Shown: one piece after another, positions 1-8,712 of the stretch | How positions within the stretch are numbered: the first letter of the stretch is position 1 | How the letters are laid out: each line of letters opens with the position of its first letter | Assembly: GCF_900880625.1 (NCBI RefSeq) | Contig: NZ_CAAHFB010000002.1 | Coordinates: forward strand, 84,900 to 148,899 | Source: Halorhabdus rudnickae | GTDB taxonomy: Archaea > Halobacteriota > Halobacteria > Halobacteriales > Haloarculaceae | Direction of reading: 5' to 3' | Length of the DNA stretch: 64,000 bases | Notes under the pieces: generated by a model | Told to the model about the DNA's origin: nothing | The model's input: only the letters and a program-made list of their open reading frames with translations | The model's database searches: none | Position numbers and translations under genes: made by a program

Positions 1-2
1 AC

Positions 3-646
3 CTCCTCCTCAACGACGGGCCCGCCTTTTGGGTTGACGCAAACGGGCACGCGACGACGACGACACTCGCCCAGATCGCGCCCAGTCAACGGTTGCTCAA
101 CCGAATCCACGTGGCACGCGGATTTACCGCCTACCAGCACTACGGCGCCGTCTGTGATCTCCCGACGGCAGTGAACAAGTCGATCCAGATATCCACCACC
201 GACGCCGGGGCGGCCGGTCGAGGAGAACCGAGTCGTGACGAGGACACGTCGCCCCACACACCCGCCCTCATCGTCGCGCCGGCCATCGACGTCCAGTACC
301 GCGCCGACGATACCCTCGGCGAATCCCACGCGAAAACCCTCCAGGCCCGAACTCTCGCCCGGTTGGCGACCTACGGTGATGGGTACGACATCCCGGTGCT
401 CGTTACTCGAAACGAACGAAACGAATTCACCGAGCCAGTTGCGACGGTCGCCGACCACCACCTGGAGTGCGAGCAAACTCGGATGGGCCACAGGTCGTCG
501 GCAAGGACTTCGAGACGGTCATCTATCACGTCGACGACGGCGAATACTACCAGACTACGTTCGCGTACTGGCGGCAGCTGCTCGCGACGCTAGCACGGAG
601 GTCGGCGTGGAACCTCTATACCTTGCACGGCGTTCTTAACGGATAG
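3..646 (+). pseudogene. Frameshifted conserved haloarchaeal protein, 5' end outside window
   Basis: The reading frame is open from the left edge and encodes a conserved-looking stretch (FWVDANGHATTTTLAQIAPS, then LTRxxDxxF-like segments) down to ECEQTRMG near position 487. There the frame breaks: the natural continuation, PQVVGKDFETVIYHVDDG and then YYQTTFAYWRQLLATLARR, lies in another frame and ends at a TAG at 644-646. The join of the two segments reads as one protein C-terminus, so a single indel near 485 is the simplest cause. The fold looks like a degenerate RecA/KaiC-type protein of haloarchaea (recollection, not tested). Either a pseudogene or a sequencing error. Confidence 0.6.
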
Positions 647-756
647 CAGACACTCAGCGGGATGATCGGTAAGAGAGTGTCCTGTACTTAGCGTCTTCTC
701 CCAGAATCTGTATTAGTTGAGGATTCAATAGAGCCGAAAAGGACTCATTATAGTAT

Positions 757-1239
757 CTACGGTGGGTTACGGCCTTTGTTGAGCGGTTCATACAAGTCCG
801 TGTGATAGGCAACGCGCCAGAGTTTGAGAACGGCGCGAGTGACCAATTCTTCTGGGGACTGTGTAATACAGGACTCTTCGACTTCGTCTGGATCTGAACT
901 CGCATTGGGTGGTGGATGATAGTGTTCAAATCCGGAAACATGAATATAGTCTCCGCTGTGTGGGTGCTTGCCCCATCGGAAGTTCACCCCTTCCGTGTCC
1001 GTGTAGTAGAACTTGTAATCATCTCGTGTCGTCCACTGGATGTCAAGTCGAGCTTCGTCGGCCGCACACAGCCCGTCGTCAAGCGTGACTTCAAGGACGG
1101 ATGGATGTAAGTAATCGTCCAGTTCGGCTGTCGCAAGCGGTTCCATTTCCTCGACGACATCGCGAATCGTCAGTAGCGCCGGCCGATCCGTAGCCCCACG
1201 GAGAGTATGCGTTTCCGCTTGGTCAAAAGTATCCTGCAT
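757..1239 (-). CDS. TumE-like (DUF6516-type) putative toxin
   Basis: A 160-aa acidic protein whose centre (LDIQWTTRDDYKFYYTD, then VHVSGFEHYHPPP-like residues) resembles the haloarchaeal TumE/DUF6516 family, annotated as the toxin half of toxin-antitoxin pairs. It starts 3 bp after the stop of the HTH gene upstream (1243-1833), so the two are co-transcribed and probably translationally coupled. The putative toxic activity is not known to me. The family assignment rests on pattern recognition of the HYHPPP region and the HTH neighbour, and could be wrong. Confidence 0.5.
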   Translation of the reverse strand: MQDTFDQAETHTLRGATDRPALLTIRDVVEEMEPLATAELDDYLHPSVLEVTLDDGLCAADEARLDIQWTTRDDYKFYYTDTEGVNFRWGKHPHSGDYIHVSGFEHYHPPPNASSDPDEVEESCITQSPEELVTRAVLKLWRVAYHTDLYEPLNKGRNPP

Positions 1240-1242
1240 TGC

Positions 1243-1833
1243 TCAGACAGGGACGCTGTCGTCAGTCGAGCGACGGTCGCTATCGACGAACTGCTCGGCG
1301 TTGCCGATCGAGAGGGCAGCGTTCGCGAACGCGAGGTTTCGTCGGAGCGTCTTCCACTCACGAATCGTCTCTGGGTCGATCTTGTCCTGTGGAGATCCGG
1401 ATTTTGAGAGAGCCTGATTCGTCTGGTTAACGGCTAAATCTTCAGGAGAGTCGACACCGAATTCAGCCTGATACTTAGTGAGTTGCTCACGCATCTCCTG
1501 GATTCGCGTGACAAGTTCGTCCGTCGAGACGTGCTCGAGGATGTCGGCAGCCTGTTCGACGACGAGTGATTCGGGCGAGCGGCGATAGAGCGTGCCGCCC
1601 TGCTCGCCGGGTGTCGTCTCGACAAATCCCTCATCCGCGAGTGTGTTTAAGTGCTTTCGAGCGGTCTTCGGAGTGGTCCGTGCATCGTCAGCTACTGTAT
1701 CAGCTGAGACAGGGCTGTACGTATGTGCAATGACGTGTCGAATGCGCTCATAGGGCGTCGTTTCAGATTCCCATTCCTCTCCGACCGCTTCGTTGATGTC
1801 TGCAAACTCCTCTGGCGGACTTCGGTCGTTCAT
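1243..1833 (-). CDS. Winged-HTH regulator (DUF7342-like), probable antitoxin/repressor
   Basis: About 196 aa. The N-terminal half is a winged helix (SADTVADDARTTPKTARKHL as recognition region, then a DEGFVETTPGEQGG wing). The second half is helical. I chose the ATG at 1833 over a GTG at 1845 because a TATA-like ctatattac lies at 1856-1864, 23-31 bp upstream, which fits a near-leaderless haloarchaeal transcript. It heads a two-gene operon with the TumE-like gene and would be expected to repress its own promoter. The antitoxin role is inferred from the pairing. Confidence 0.65.
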   Translation of the reverse strand: MNDRSPPEEFADINEAVGEEWESETTPYERIRHVIAHTYSPVSADTVADDARTTPKTARKHLNTLADEGFVETTPGEQGGTLYRRSPESLVVEQAADILEHVSTDELVTRIQEMREQLTKYQAEFGVDSPEDLAVNQTNQALSKSGSPQDKIDPETIREWKTLRRNLAFANAALSIGNAEQFVDSDRRSTDDSVPV

Positions 1834-1989
1834 GTGGAAACGCACGGTTCAAAGTAATATAGTTCTTTGGCTTGGTTCTATATTCCTTCTAACCGAGCAA
1901 TCGTTCTTCAAACAGTACGATAACCCGTGTGTGATCGGTGAGCGCGATGACTCGGTCGTCGAGGAGGCCGGGAAATCCGTCTATTACAG

Positions 1990-2170
1990 CGTGTATCCGA
2001 CGACGGATCCGATCGGTCCCGGACTGGTCGGTGAGGTAGACAATTCGCTTGGTCGCTGCCCCGATATCAAGTCACACGAAGTACTCACTGACGATGATCC
2101 AGGCACAGCCCCGTTGGTCGGCGGTTCGCATCACGGTCGCGAGCTTCGGAAACTCCCCTGCAACCCAGCT
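1990..2170 (-). pseudogene. Remnant of an AbiEi-like antitoxin gene
   Basis: Reading the minus strand from about 2165 gives MRTADQRGC, then IVSEY, then GAATKRIVYLTDQ, matching the C-terminal part of the intact AbiEi-like protein at 12450-13280 (MRTADERGC, TVSEYLKRLDNGAATKR, IIYLADQ). An in-frame stop follows SEYFV and there is no usable start, so it is a decayed fragment. The otherwise gene-free stretch 1846-2236 holds this remnant and the promoter of the gene at 1833. An open frame on the plus strand here is taken to be a shadow. Confidence 0.55.
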
Positions 2171-2236
2171 ATAGCGATTGAATTAGTTGGTACTCAATCG
2201 CAGAACAATTATTATTCTGGTGGATAGAGGAGTGGT

Positions 2237-4318
2237 GTGAAGGCGTCTTCTAGCCAAGTGTCAAAAGAGAAGGCACAACATCTCCTCAAGCGTAGTATCG
2301 GACCTGACGCTGAATTCCGTCCCCAACAGTGGGAAGCGATAGATGGGCTTGTAAATGAGAGGGAACGGCTGTTGCTGGTTCAGCGGACTGGGTGGGGAAA
2401 AAGTACGGTCTACTTCATCGCGACAAAACTCCTGAGAGATCAAGGTGAAGGGCCGACACTCATCATCAGTCCGTTGCTGGCGTTGATGCACAACCAGATA
2501 CAGGATGCGGAGGAGCAGCTTGGGCTGGAGGCTTGGACGATTAACTCTAACAATACGGAAGAGTGGGAAGAAGCCAAACAGAGCGTTATTGACGGGACCT
2601 GTGACGTCCTATTGATTTCTCCGGAGCGACTGGCAAATCAGGAGTTTCAGGATGATGTTTTGCTCGAGATGGAAGACAAATTTGGTCTTCTCGTCGTCGA
2701 CGAAGCGCATTGTATCTCCGATTGGGGACACGACTTTCGACCGGACTATCGGCGGATCAAACGAATTCTCCAAGAGCTTCCTCAGCGCATTCCTGTCGCT
2801 GCGACGACCGCTACGGCGAACGACCGCGTTATTGAGGACGTGACCCAACAAGTCCCAAATCTCCGTGTTATTCGCGGCAATCTCGTTAGAGAGTCACTTC
2901 GCATTCAGACTACCCAAATCGGGTCGAGAGCCGAACGCCTGGCATGGCTAGCGGAAAACATTCAGGAAGTGCCGTCAGCGGGGATTATCTACTGCTTGAC
3001 TACGGACGAGGTTGAAATTGTAGCTGATTGGCTCACCAAGCAAGGACTCAATATCAAGCCGTATCACGGCGGGAGAGAAGGTGATCGGCGACGTGAACTC
3101 GAGGACCAACTTATGGCGAACGACGTTGATGCGCTGGTAGCAACCAATGCACTCGGGATGGGATTCAACAAACCGGATCTTGGATGGGTAATACACTTTC
3201 AGCGCCCACCAAACCTCATCAGGTACTATCAGGAGATCGGGCGCGCCGGACGAGGGCTCGATGAGGCGTTCGCGATTTTGCTTTCAGGAGAGGAGGATGA
3301 CGACATAGCGGAATACTTCATCGAACAAGCGTTTCCCACGCCAAGTGAGTTCGACGCTGTCCTCAAAACGATTGAGGAGAGCGACGAGCCACTGTACAAG
3401 TACGAGATTCTGAAGCGTGTAGATGTCTCATGGAAAGCAGCTACGAAGTGTTTGAATATCCTGCGAGTCGAGAACGCAGTGATTCGGGTCGATGATGGAT
3501 TCGAACGAACAGCTAAAGATTGGAGTTATGATCATGAACGATTCGAGTCAATCACTGAGCAGCGGTGGGAGGAATTAGCACAGATTCAGGAGTTCGTCGA
3601 GACCGATACGTGCTTGACGAAATTCATCGACGATGTTCTAGACGGGACTCTAGAATCGCCCTGCGGCCAATGTGCTAATTGTACTGATGACTTTCTTCCG
3701 TCCACCGTTCGAAATGAGAATCTCGTTCAAGCGGCTGTTGAGCACTATCGCGCCGAATCGTGGGACGAAATATCGGCACGCTACTTCATGCCCGAACGGG
3801 ACGGTGGCAAATCGAAAATTTCTGAATCCCGAAAACCAGAAGACGGTCGCGTCCTCTCTGTGTACGGAGATCCTGGTCTCGGTAAACTGGTACAGGAACA
3901 GAAAGACAACGAGGATGGGTATAGCGACCAGTTGGTTGATACGGCTGTTGAGCACATTAAGAAGGACTGGGGACCGGACCCTGAGCCAATCTGGGTGACC
4001 GCTGTACCCTCGTACTCTGGAAACGACCAAGTCGCCGACCTAGCAGAGCGGATTGCAGACGGATTAGATCTCGCGTATGAGAATCCGCTTCGGAAGACCG
4101 AAGAAACTAGACCTCAGCATGAGTTATCGAACTCATACCAGAAACGGTGGAATATCGAGGACGTCTTCGAAACCACGGAGTCCGTTCGCCAAGAACCGGT
4201 CCTGCTAGTTGACGATACAGTCAACTCTCGTTGGACGCTTACAGAAGCGGGAATGACACTTCGAGATGCGGACAGTGGAACAGTCTACCCATTTGCACTT
4301 GCCAAGCGTACAAGATAG
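2237..4318 (+). CDS. RecQ-type DNA helicase with C-terminal phosphoribosyltransferase-like domain
   Basis: A 693-aa superfamily-2 helicase. Walker A is TGWGKS at residues 51-56, the DEAH box is at 155-158 followed by CISDWGHDFRPDYR as in RecQ, and the helicase C-terminal domain ends in the arginine-finger motif QEIGRAGR. A RecQ-type zinc cluster (Cys near 457, then CGQCANC near 475) follows. The last 110 residues carry VLLVDDTVNSRWTLTEAG, the PRPP-binding signature of type I phosphoribosyltransferases. Start: GTG at 2237, preceded by AGAGGAGTG. RecQ unwinds 3'-5' during repair; the PRTase-like part has no settled function and may bind nucleotides. The gene has lower G+C than its neighbours, which suggests separate acquisition. 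Confidence 0.85.
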   Translation: MKASSSQVSKEKAQHLLKRSIGPDAEFRPQQWEAIDGLVNERERLLLVQRTGWGKSTVYFIATKLLRDQGEGPTLIISPLLALMHNQIQDAEEQLGLEAWTINSNNTEEWEEAKQSVIDGTCDVLLISPERLANQEFQDDVLLEMEDKFGLLVVDEAHCISDWGHDFRPDYRRIKRILQELPQRIPVAATTATANDRVIEDVTQQVPNLRVIRGNLVRESLRIQTTQIGSRAERLAWLAENIQEVPSAGIIYCLTTDEVEIVADWLTKQGLNIKPYHGGREGDRRRELEDQLMANDVDALVATNALGMGFNKPDLGWVIHFQRPPNLIRYYQEIGRAGRGLDEAFAILLSGEEDDDIAEYFIEQAFPTPSEFDAVLKTIEESDEPLYKYEILKRVDVSWKAATKCLNILRVENAVIRVDDGFERTAKDWSYDHERFESITEQRWEELAQIQEFVETDTCLTKFIDDVLDGTLESPCGQCANCTDDFLPSTVRNENLVQAAVEHYRAESWDEISARYFMPERDGGKSKISESRKPEDGRVLSVYGDPGLGKLVQEQKDNEDGYSDQLVDTAVEHIKKDWGPDPEPIWVTAVPSYSGNDQVADLAERIADGLDLAYENPLRKTEETRPQHELSNSYQKRWNIEDVFETTESVRQEPVLLVDDTVNSRWTLTEAGMTLRDADSGTVYPFALAKRTR

Positions 4319-4470
4319 CAATTTGCGGATCTCATCTTGAAGCAATATGTGAACTAAATTCGCCACTTTACTATCAAGACCACCAAGATTACTGAATACT
4401 ATATTCCAGGATTTGCTCAGGATGGTCAGTCCCGACGTTCGAGCGGCCCGTAAAGCTCTGCGCTCTGAAT

Positions 4471-4959
4471 GTGGGTACAGAACTGTACGCAGAGACGACA
4501 ACAATCTGCGGCATCGTTGAACGCCCGGACACTGGCGTCCCAGCGTGTGTGAACGGCACCGAGCACCGCACTCCGAACCGACAGTTGAGTCGCGACCATT
4601 GGACGTACCGAGTCATTGGGGCGATTCGAAGTTCTGCACTCGATCAAGCGTATCGCCCAGTGATATGGAACACTTCTACTGTTACCGTCGTGTTCACTGA
4701 CGATGCCCTCTTCCAGCTCCATAGAGACGATTATTGCGTGTACCTCGAAGATGGCTTCATCAAGAATAACGCACGGCTACTGTTCGTCCCCGAATCGATA
4801 GCGCTTCAACTTGCAATAAATGACGATTCGCGAGTTATCATTGCTCCGTCTCCCTCAACCGGAGCAACAGTAGCCAAGTCTACAGCTCTCGAATCATCCA
4901 ACTTTCATATCATCAAATGGGCGGTAGAGTTGTTCAACGAATATATCAAATTTTCTTGA
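4471..4959 (+). CDS. Hypothetical protein downstream of RecQ-like helicase
   Basis: A possible 162-aa protein starting at GTG 4471. The second half (RLLFVPESIALQLAINDD, VIIAPSPSTGATVAKS, IIKWAVELFNEYI) has natural hydrophobic patterning with alternating strands and helices. I do not recognise the family. It lies 150 bp after the helicase on the same strand and shares its lower G+C, so it may belong to the same module. A short competing frame from ATG 4423 ends early, so the 5' end may be damaged by a frameshift. A small minus-strand open frame overlaps it. Confidence 0.35.
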   Translation: MGTELYAETTTICGIVERPDTGVPACVNGTEHRTPNRQLSRDHWTYRVIGAIRSSALDQAYRPVIWNTSTVTVVFTDDALFQLHRDDYCVYLEDGFIKNNARLLFVPESIALQLAINDDSRVIIAPSPSTGATVAKSTALESSNFHIIKWAVELFNEYIKFS

Positions 4960-5076
4960 CCTCCTTTCGCGTATTTCAGGAACACACAGCAAGCGTCATC
5001 GGAGGAGAACAAAGTTACGAACCTCAATTTCGATCCGGTCTGCTCTGCCTATAGATATACAGGCAGGGGTCGATTT

Positions 5077-5251
5077 TTACACTTCGACGGCAGGGGGTGG
5101 TATGTGCGAAAAATTCCAGGCAACAAATTCGAGAGATGGGTGAGTTACACATCGATGACGGGGAGTGTTACTGATAGATAGTTTGAATTATTTAGCCATG
5201 GGATAATCTACATTGGACCGAGTCAGACGCTGTTACACATCGAACACGGGG
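5077..5251 (+). repeat. Upstream origin iterons (three direct copies)
   Basis: Three plus-oriented copies of one iteron: 5077-5098 (ttacacttcgacggcagggg), 5145-5164 (ttacacatcgatgacgggga) and 5233-5251 (ttacacatcgaacacgggg). The same motif recurs five times downstream of the initiator gene. They are most likely origin-recognition boxes bound by the Orc1/Cdc6 encoded at 5397, and here could also mediate autoregulation. No gene is seen in the 437 bp between 4960 and 5396. Confidence 0.75.
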
Positions 5252-5396
5252 AGCGGATCAATATCAATGTACTTCGTTACCGGTTCAAATCCAATAGATG
5301 CGAGAGTGTCGAAATATGGGCGTTAAGCCAAATAAAGCGGAGTGATATACATCGATTTGGGTTAACCTTTTAACACCTCCGTCACACAGGAAACGT

Positions 5397-6860
5397 ATGG
5401 CCGGCAGCAATCAGGGGGGGACGGATCAATCTACGATGGAAGGTGAAGCAGCACAATCAGAGACTGAAAACAATCCCGACGTCACCCAAGATAATACCGC
5501 TACCGACGGTGCGTCACTTGATCTTTCTGAAGACGACTCTACCGAGAGTACACAGCAGTCGATTCGGGATATGCTCAACGAGGACGGCGACGGGTCAGTG
5601 TTCGTTAACCGCGATCTCGTCGAGCCCGACACGATCATCGACGAAGAGCGGATCGTTGGTCGCGATGACCAACTCGAATCGGTCGTGTCATTCTTGAGGC
5701 CGACACTGCAAGGAAATCGGCCGCCGAATATGCTCCTCTATGGCCCTGCCGGAACTGGAAAGTCGCTCATCATCGGCGCCGTGACACAGCAGATCATCGA
5801 ACTCTGCAAATCGAACGGCGAGAGCTTCGGTGTCGTCGACATCAACTGCCAACCGATCAACACCCTCGACCAGGCGGTCTACGAGCTCGTCCAGACAGTC
5901 GCGCAAGACGTCGATACGGAAGTGGGCGTACCTGAAACAGGCGTATCAACTAAACGCAAATACCGACGTCTCTACGAACTCATCAACGACCACTATGATT
6001 CGGTTATCTTCATCCTCGACGAGATCGACCTGCTGGTCGGGCGACGCGCCAACGACGAGCCCGCATACTCGAAGTTGCTTTACCAGCTCTCGCGAGCCAG
6101 CAACACGAACGAGATCGAAGGTCGTGTCTCTGTCGCGGCGCTGACGAATGATCCGAAGTTCATGGAGGACATCGACGGCCGAGCCGAGAGTTCGTTCAAC
6201 CCACGAGACGTCTACTTCCCGGACTACGATGCCAACCAGCTGCGAGAGATACTCCAAAATCGTCGCGATGCCTTCCAACCGAATGCACTCTCTGATGACG
6301 TAATCCCACTCGTCGCTGCCTTCGCAGCGCAGAGCCACGGTGATGCTCGAAAGGCCATTGACCTGTTCCGTGGCGCCGGCGATTTAGCTGACGAGCGTGG
6401 TGACAACAATGTCGAAGAACACCACGTCCGAGAGTCCCAAGAGGAGATCGACAAAGACCGATCGCTCAAACTCGTCGAGGGGCTAACAACTCAGAAGAAG
6501 ATCTCACTGTATGCTACTGCCGCCGTTGCCCATTATTCGAAGCACTCAGGAAGCTCTGTTCCGAGTCCTGTCGGTTTCAAAGTGTATCAGTGGGTAACTG
6601 ACGAGCTTGACGCGGACCAAATGACTCGTGAGACATACGTCAAGTACGTCAAAGAGCTTTCCACGTACGGATTGATTTCGACATCGAGGAAGAGTCGAGG
6701 GCGTGGTGGTGGAATGTACATGGAATTCACCTTCACGGGAGATCCCACAGGCATCATGAAGCGGATCACGGAGGACATTCGTTTGGAGAGCATTTCTGAG
6801 CAGAAAGAACTTCTTCGAACGGTGGTCAACGCACAGCTGAAGGAATTCCACCAAGATTGA
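5397..6860 (+). CDS. orc1/cdc6: Orc1/Cdc6-family replication initiator
   Basis: A 487-aa AAA+ ATPase. An acidic, probably disordered N-terminus (residues 1-85) precedes the ATPase core: Walker A GPAGTGKS at 116-123, Walker B FILDEIDLL near 208, sensor-2 region GDARKAIDLFRGAG near 315, then a C-terminal winged helix (about 385-470). It binds origin boxes and loads the MCM helicase. Iterons flank the gene on both sides, as usual where a haloarchaeal replicon's cognate initiator sits at its own origin. Start: ATG 5397 after caggaaacgt. Divergent N-termini are common in plasmid-borne copies. Confidence 0.93.
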   Translation: MAGSNQGGTDQSTMEGEAAQSETENNPDVTQDNTATDGASLDLSEDDSTESTQQSIRDMLNEDGDGSVFVNRDLVEPDTIIDEERIVGRDDQLESVVSFLRPTLQGNRPPNMLLYGPAGTGKSLIIGAVTQQIIELCKSNGESFGVVDINCQPINTLDQAVYELVQTVAQDVDTEVGVPETGVSTKRKYRRLYELINDHYDSVIFILDEIDLLVGRRANDEPAYSKLLYQLSRASNTNEIEGRVSVAALTNDPKFMEDIDGRAESSFNPRDVYFPDYDANQLREILQNRRDAFQPNALSDDVIPLVAAFAAQSHGDARKAIDLFRGAGDLADERGDNNVEEHHVRESQEEIDKDRSLKLVEGLTTQKKISLYATAAVAHYSKHSGSSVPSPVGFKVYQWVTDELDADQMTRETYVKYVKELSTYGLISTSRKSRGRGGGMYMEFTFTGDPTGIMKRITEDIRLESISEQKELLRTVVNAQLKEFHQD

Positions 6861-6895
6861 GATCAGTAATTCTTGCAAGGTAGAATGGAGACACG

Positions 6896-7149
6896 CCCCG
6901 TCGTCGATGTGTAAGTTTCTAACCTCTCCCCCCGTCATCGAAGTGTAAATGATGAAGATGAGGTGGCTGGTTTGACGAAATTAAGTAATGGTACTCCCCC
7001 AATAGTGAACGCGGAGTTCAATACAACAATGAGTACAAGGGTAAGATCGTATCCATTGCGTGTAGCGGTTAACTTCGTCCAAACGAAATGAGCTGCAGTG
7101 AATTCCTAAGTCCATGATCAAACACCCTCCCCCCGCCATCGATGTGTAA
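6896..7149 (-). repeat. Downstream origin iterons (three inverted copies)
   Basis: Minus-oriented copies at 6896-6913, 6928-6948 and 7129-7149. Read on the minus strand they are ttacacatcgacgacgggg, ttacacttcgatgacggggg and ttacacatcgatggcggggg. They face the two plus-oriented copies at 7488 and 8133 across an AT-rich interval, the usual arrangement of archaeal origin boxes around an unwinding element. Confidence 0.75.
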
Positions 7150-7487
7150 ATCATCGATAGAGCATAGGTAGAGACGATCGAGCGAATGATTCTAATCAGG
7201 GAGAGAAGGTCCAACAACAGTAATATCAAGAGAAGATGGACATAGAGAAGCGGTCTACAATGACGATCGATCTCGTTCAATCAAGTTGAGTGGTGCTTAG
7301 ATTGATAGTTACTCTAGATCTAGTACGGTTACTGTTCTAACTAGGCCTACATAAAACTTCGTCAGACTAGAGCTATAATTCCTATAGAAGTTATTCTTTG
7401 GGTATTGAGACTTCTCACCTGTCTTTACGGCTGTTCCGACTATCCATCCACGCTTTCGTTTTCTATACCCCTTCACTTCTTACGGTT
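7150..7487. other. Probable DNA-unwinding region of the replication origin
   Basis: A gene-free stretch, clearly richer in A+T than the surroundings, between minus-oriented iterons (ending 7149) and a plus-oriented iteron (starting 7488). Inverted boxes around an AT-rich core are the classic layout of a haloarchaeal oriC, so this is the best candidate for the initial melting site. The whole span 6861-8231 appears to be non-coding apart from a decayed coding fragment near 7645-7761. Confidence 0.55.
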
Positions 7488-7508
7488 TTACACATCGATG
7501 ACGGGGGG
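7488..7508 (+). repeat. Origin iteron, plus-oriented
   Basis: ttacacatcgatgacggggg with one further g: the closest copy to the consensus, facing the inverted trio at 6896-7149. It is preceded by ctttcgttttct, also found near the next copy (7452-7463 and 8051-8062), so a longer unit may have been duplicated. Confidence 0.7.
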
Positions 7509-7644
7509 AGAGGGTCCCCTCTGATCTGAATGGAATTCTCTTCATTTCAGGTTTACAGGGGCGATATATTCGTTCTTTCTGGGGTCTCCGTCACCCCACT
7601 GGAGTAATAATAGCGATACCCAGGCTTCCTCTCTTTCACTGTTA

Positions 7645-7761
7645 ATCTAGGTCCCACTTGCAGGAGTAACGTCGTAATCCTCGGGATCCGTTGAGATCTC
7701 GCGTTCTTCCAGTTCCTCAAGTTCCTCCGCAATAACTTCCTCTTCAGCGCGTCGACGCTAG
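7645..7761 (-). pseudogene. Decayed C-terminal coding fragment near the origin
   Basis: One minus-strand frame reads RRRAEEEVIAEELEELEE, REISTDPEDYDVTPASGT and then a stop. This is a typical acidic haloarchaeal C-terminus, but stops lie just upstream and there is no start. It looks like the residue of a lost gene between origin boxes. Its family is not recognisable. Confidence 0.3.
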
Positions 7762-8132
7762 AGTTCATAAGCGTCCTGATCGAAGCATCACTGGATCGAT
7801 CGATCCGTAGCTCTAACAACGATGGCAGCTCGATCATCCGCTGTGAGGTGTACCAGCAGTTCGCTGGTGATCTTCCTACAGAGACTCCACTTGACCGAGA
7901 TCTGAACTATCAAGGCTTGTTTGGCGTATCTATAGGTTGTTTACACTCTCATACCTCCCGTCCGACCAATTCGCTCATTCGAACTCACGGAGATGAGATG
8001 TCCGAATTCTTGAGCAAGGATTATCTTGGCAATCCCATCATTCACCGCACCCTTTCGTTTTCTCGGCTGTCTCACAGTCTTATACTCGAGTCCGTGCTTT
8101 TCCTGTTGGAAATGATAGTCCCCCTCCGGTAG

Positions 8133-8151
8133 TTACACTTCGATGACGGGG
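8133..8151 (+). repeat. Origin iteron, plus-oriented, outermost copy
   Basis: ttacacttcgatgacgggg, the eighth copy of the origin iteron. Between this copy and 7508 no convincing gene is seen. The open frame on the plus strand at 7848-8132 lacks protein-like composition. Confidence 0.65.
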
Positions 8152-8231
8152 TGTGTGAACTGGGGTTCTTCCGAGTGCTTCAAAAATCGCACACGGGGTG
8201 TGGTGACCCCATAACCGGACGTATCGCCTTC

Positions 8232-8555
8232 TCAATCGTCCGGATTGACTGGTCCTTTATATTTGGAGGTCACCGTTTCTCCTTCCCGCCACTGCCAGTA
8301 GTAGTAGCGGTTGTCGTTGATCTCCTTGACCGTGATCGTGGCTTTCGCCGGGACGTCGTCCGGGAGGTCATCGGGCCGCTCGTCGATCTCGTCCCCATCC
8401 GACTCTTCCTCAATGCGGGCTTCGCGAGCTTTGTGCTCTGCCATCACCTCGGCATAGCGTGCGATCTGCTGGAGCCGGTCTGGAGAGTATTTGTTGAGTG
8501 TGTTGACGATATCTGTCGGGAGTTCCGCTGGCGGTGTCGGTGGCTCGAAGGACAT
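8232..8555 (-). CDS. DUF6788-like small protein
   Basis: A 107-aa acidic protein with a helical N-terminus (LNKYSPDRLQQIARYAEVMA) and a conserved C-terminal block (YYYWQWREGE, then SKYKGP) of the kind annotated as DUF6788 in haloarchaeal mobile DNA. Function unknown. The aromatic-basic tail could contact nucleic acid (inference). The 42-bp palindrome at 8569-8610 lies 14-55 bp upstream of the start, where TATA and BRE elements would be, so this gene may be controlled through it. Confidence 0.6.
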   Translation of the reverse strand: MSFEPPTPPAELPTDIVNTLNKYSPDRLQQIARYAEVMAEHKAREARIEEESDGDEIDERPDDLPDDVPAKATITVKEINDNRYYYWQWREGETVTSKYKGPVNPDD

Positions 8556-8568
8556 CGGCTGACCCTGT

Positions 8569-8610
8569 GTTAACCAACACCTCGGCTACGCCATAGTTTT
8601 GTTGGTTAAC
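8569..8610. repeat. Palindrome copy 1 (TTAACCAACA-N20-TGTTGGTTAA)
   Basis: Arms at 8570-8579 and 8600-8609 with 20 bp between, extended by one G/C pair on the outside. Directly upstream of the minus-strand DUF6788-like gene. First of seven copies in the window. The arms are conserved, the centres unrelated. Confidence 0.8.
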
Positions 8611-8712
8611 ACTCCCCTGCACGGACACAATTGGATATCTGTATACCAATAGCTCAACTCCCGAAATGCGGGACAAGACTAATATTGTTGTATGCGATAC
8701 CGATAACTAGTG

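Noticed and set aside
1793..2227. Plus-strand open frame of 144 codons
   Set aside because: Composition is not protein-like, and the minus strand in the same place matches AbiEi, so it is a shadow of a gene remnant.
7848..8132. 94-codon plus-strand open frame between iterons
   Set aside because: No ribosome-binding site or promoter, unnatural composition, and it ends next to an origin iteron. Treated as origin DNA.
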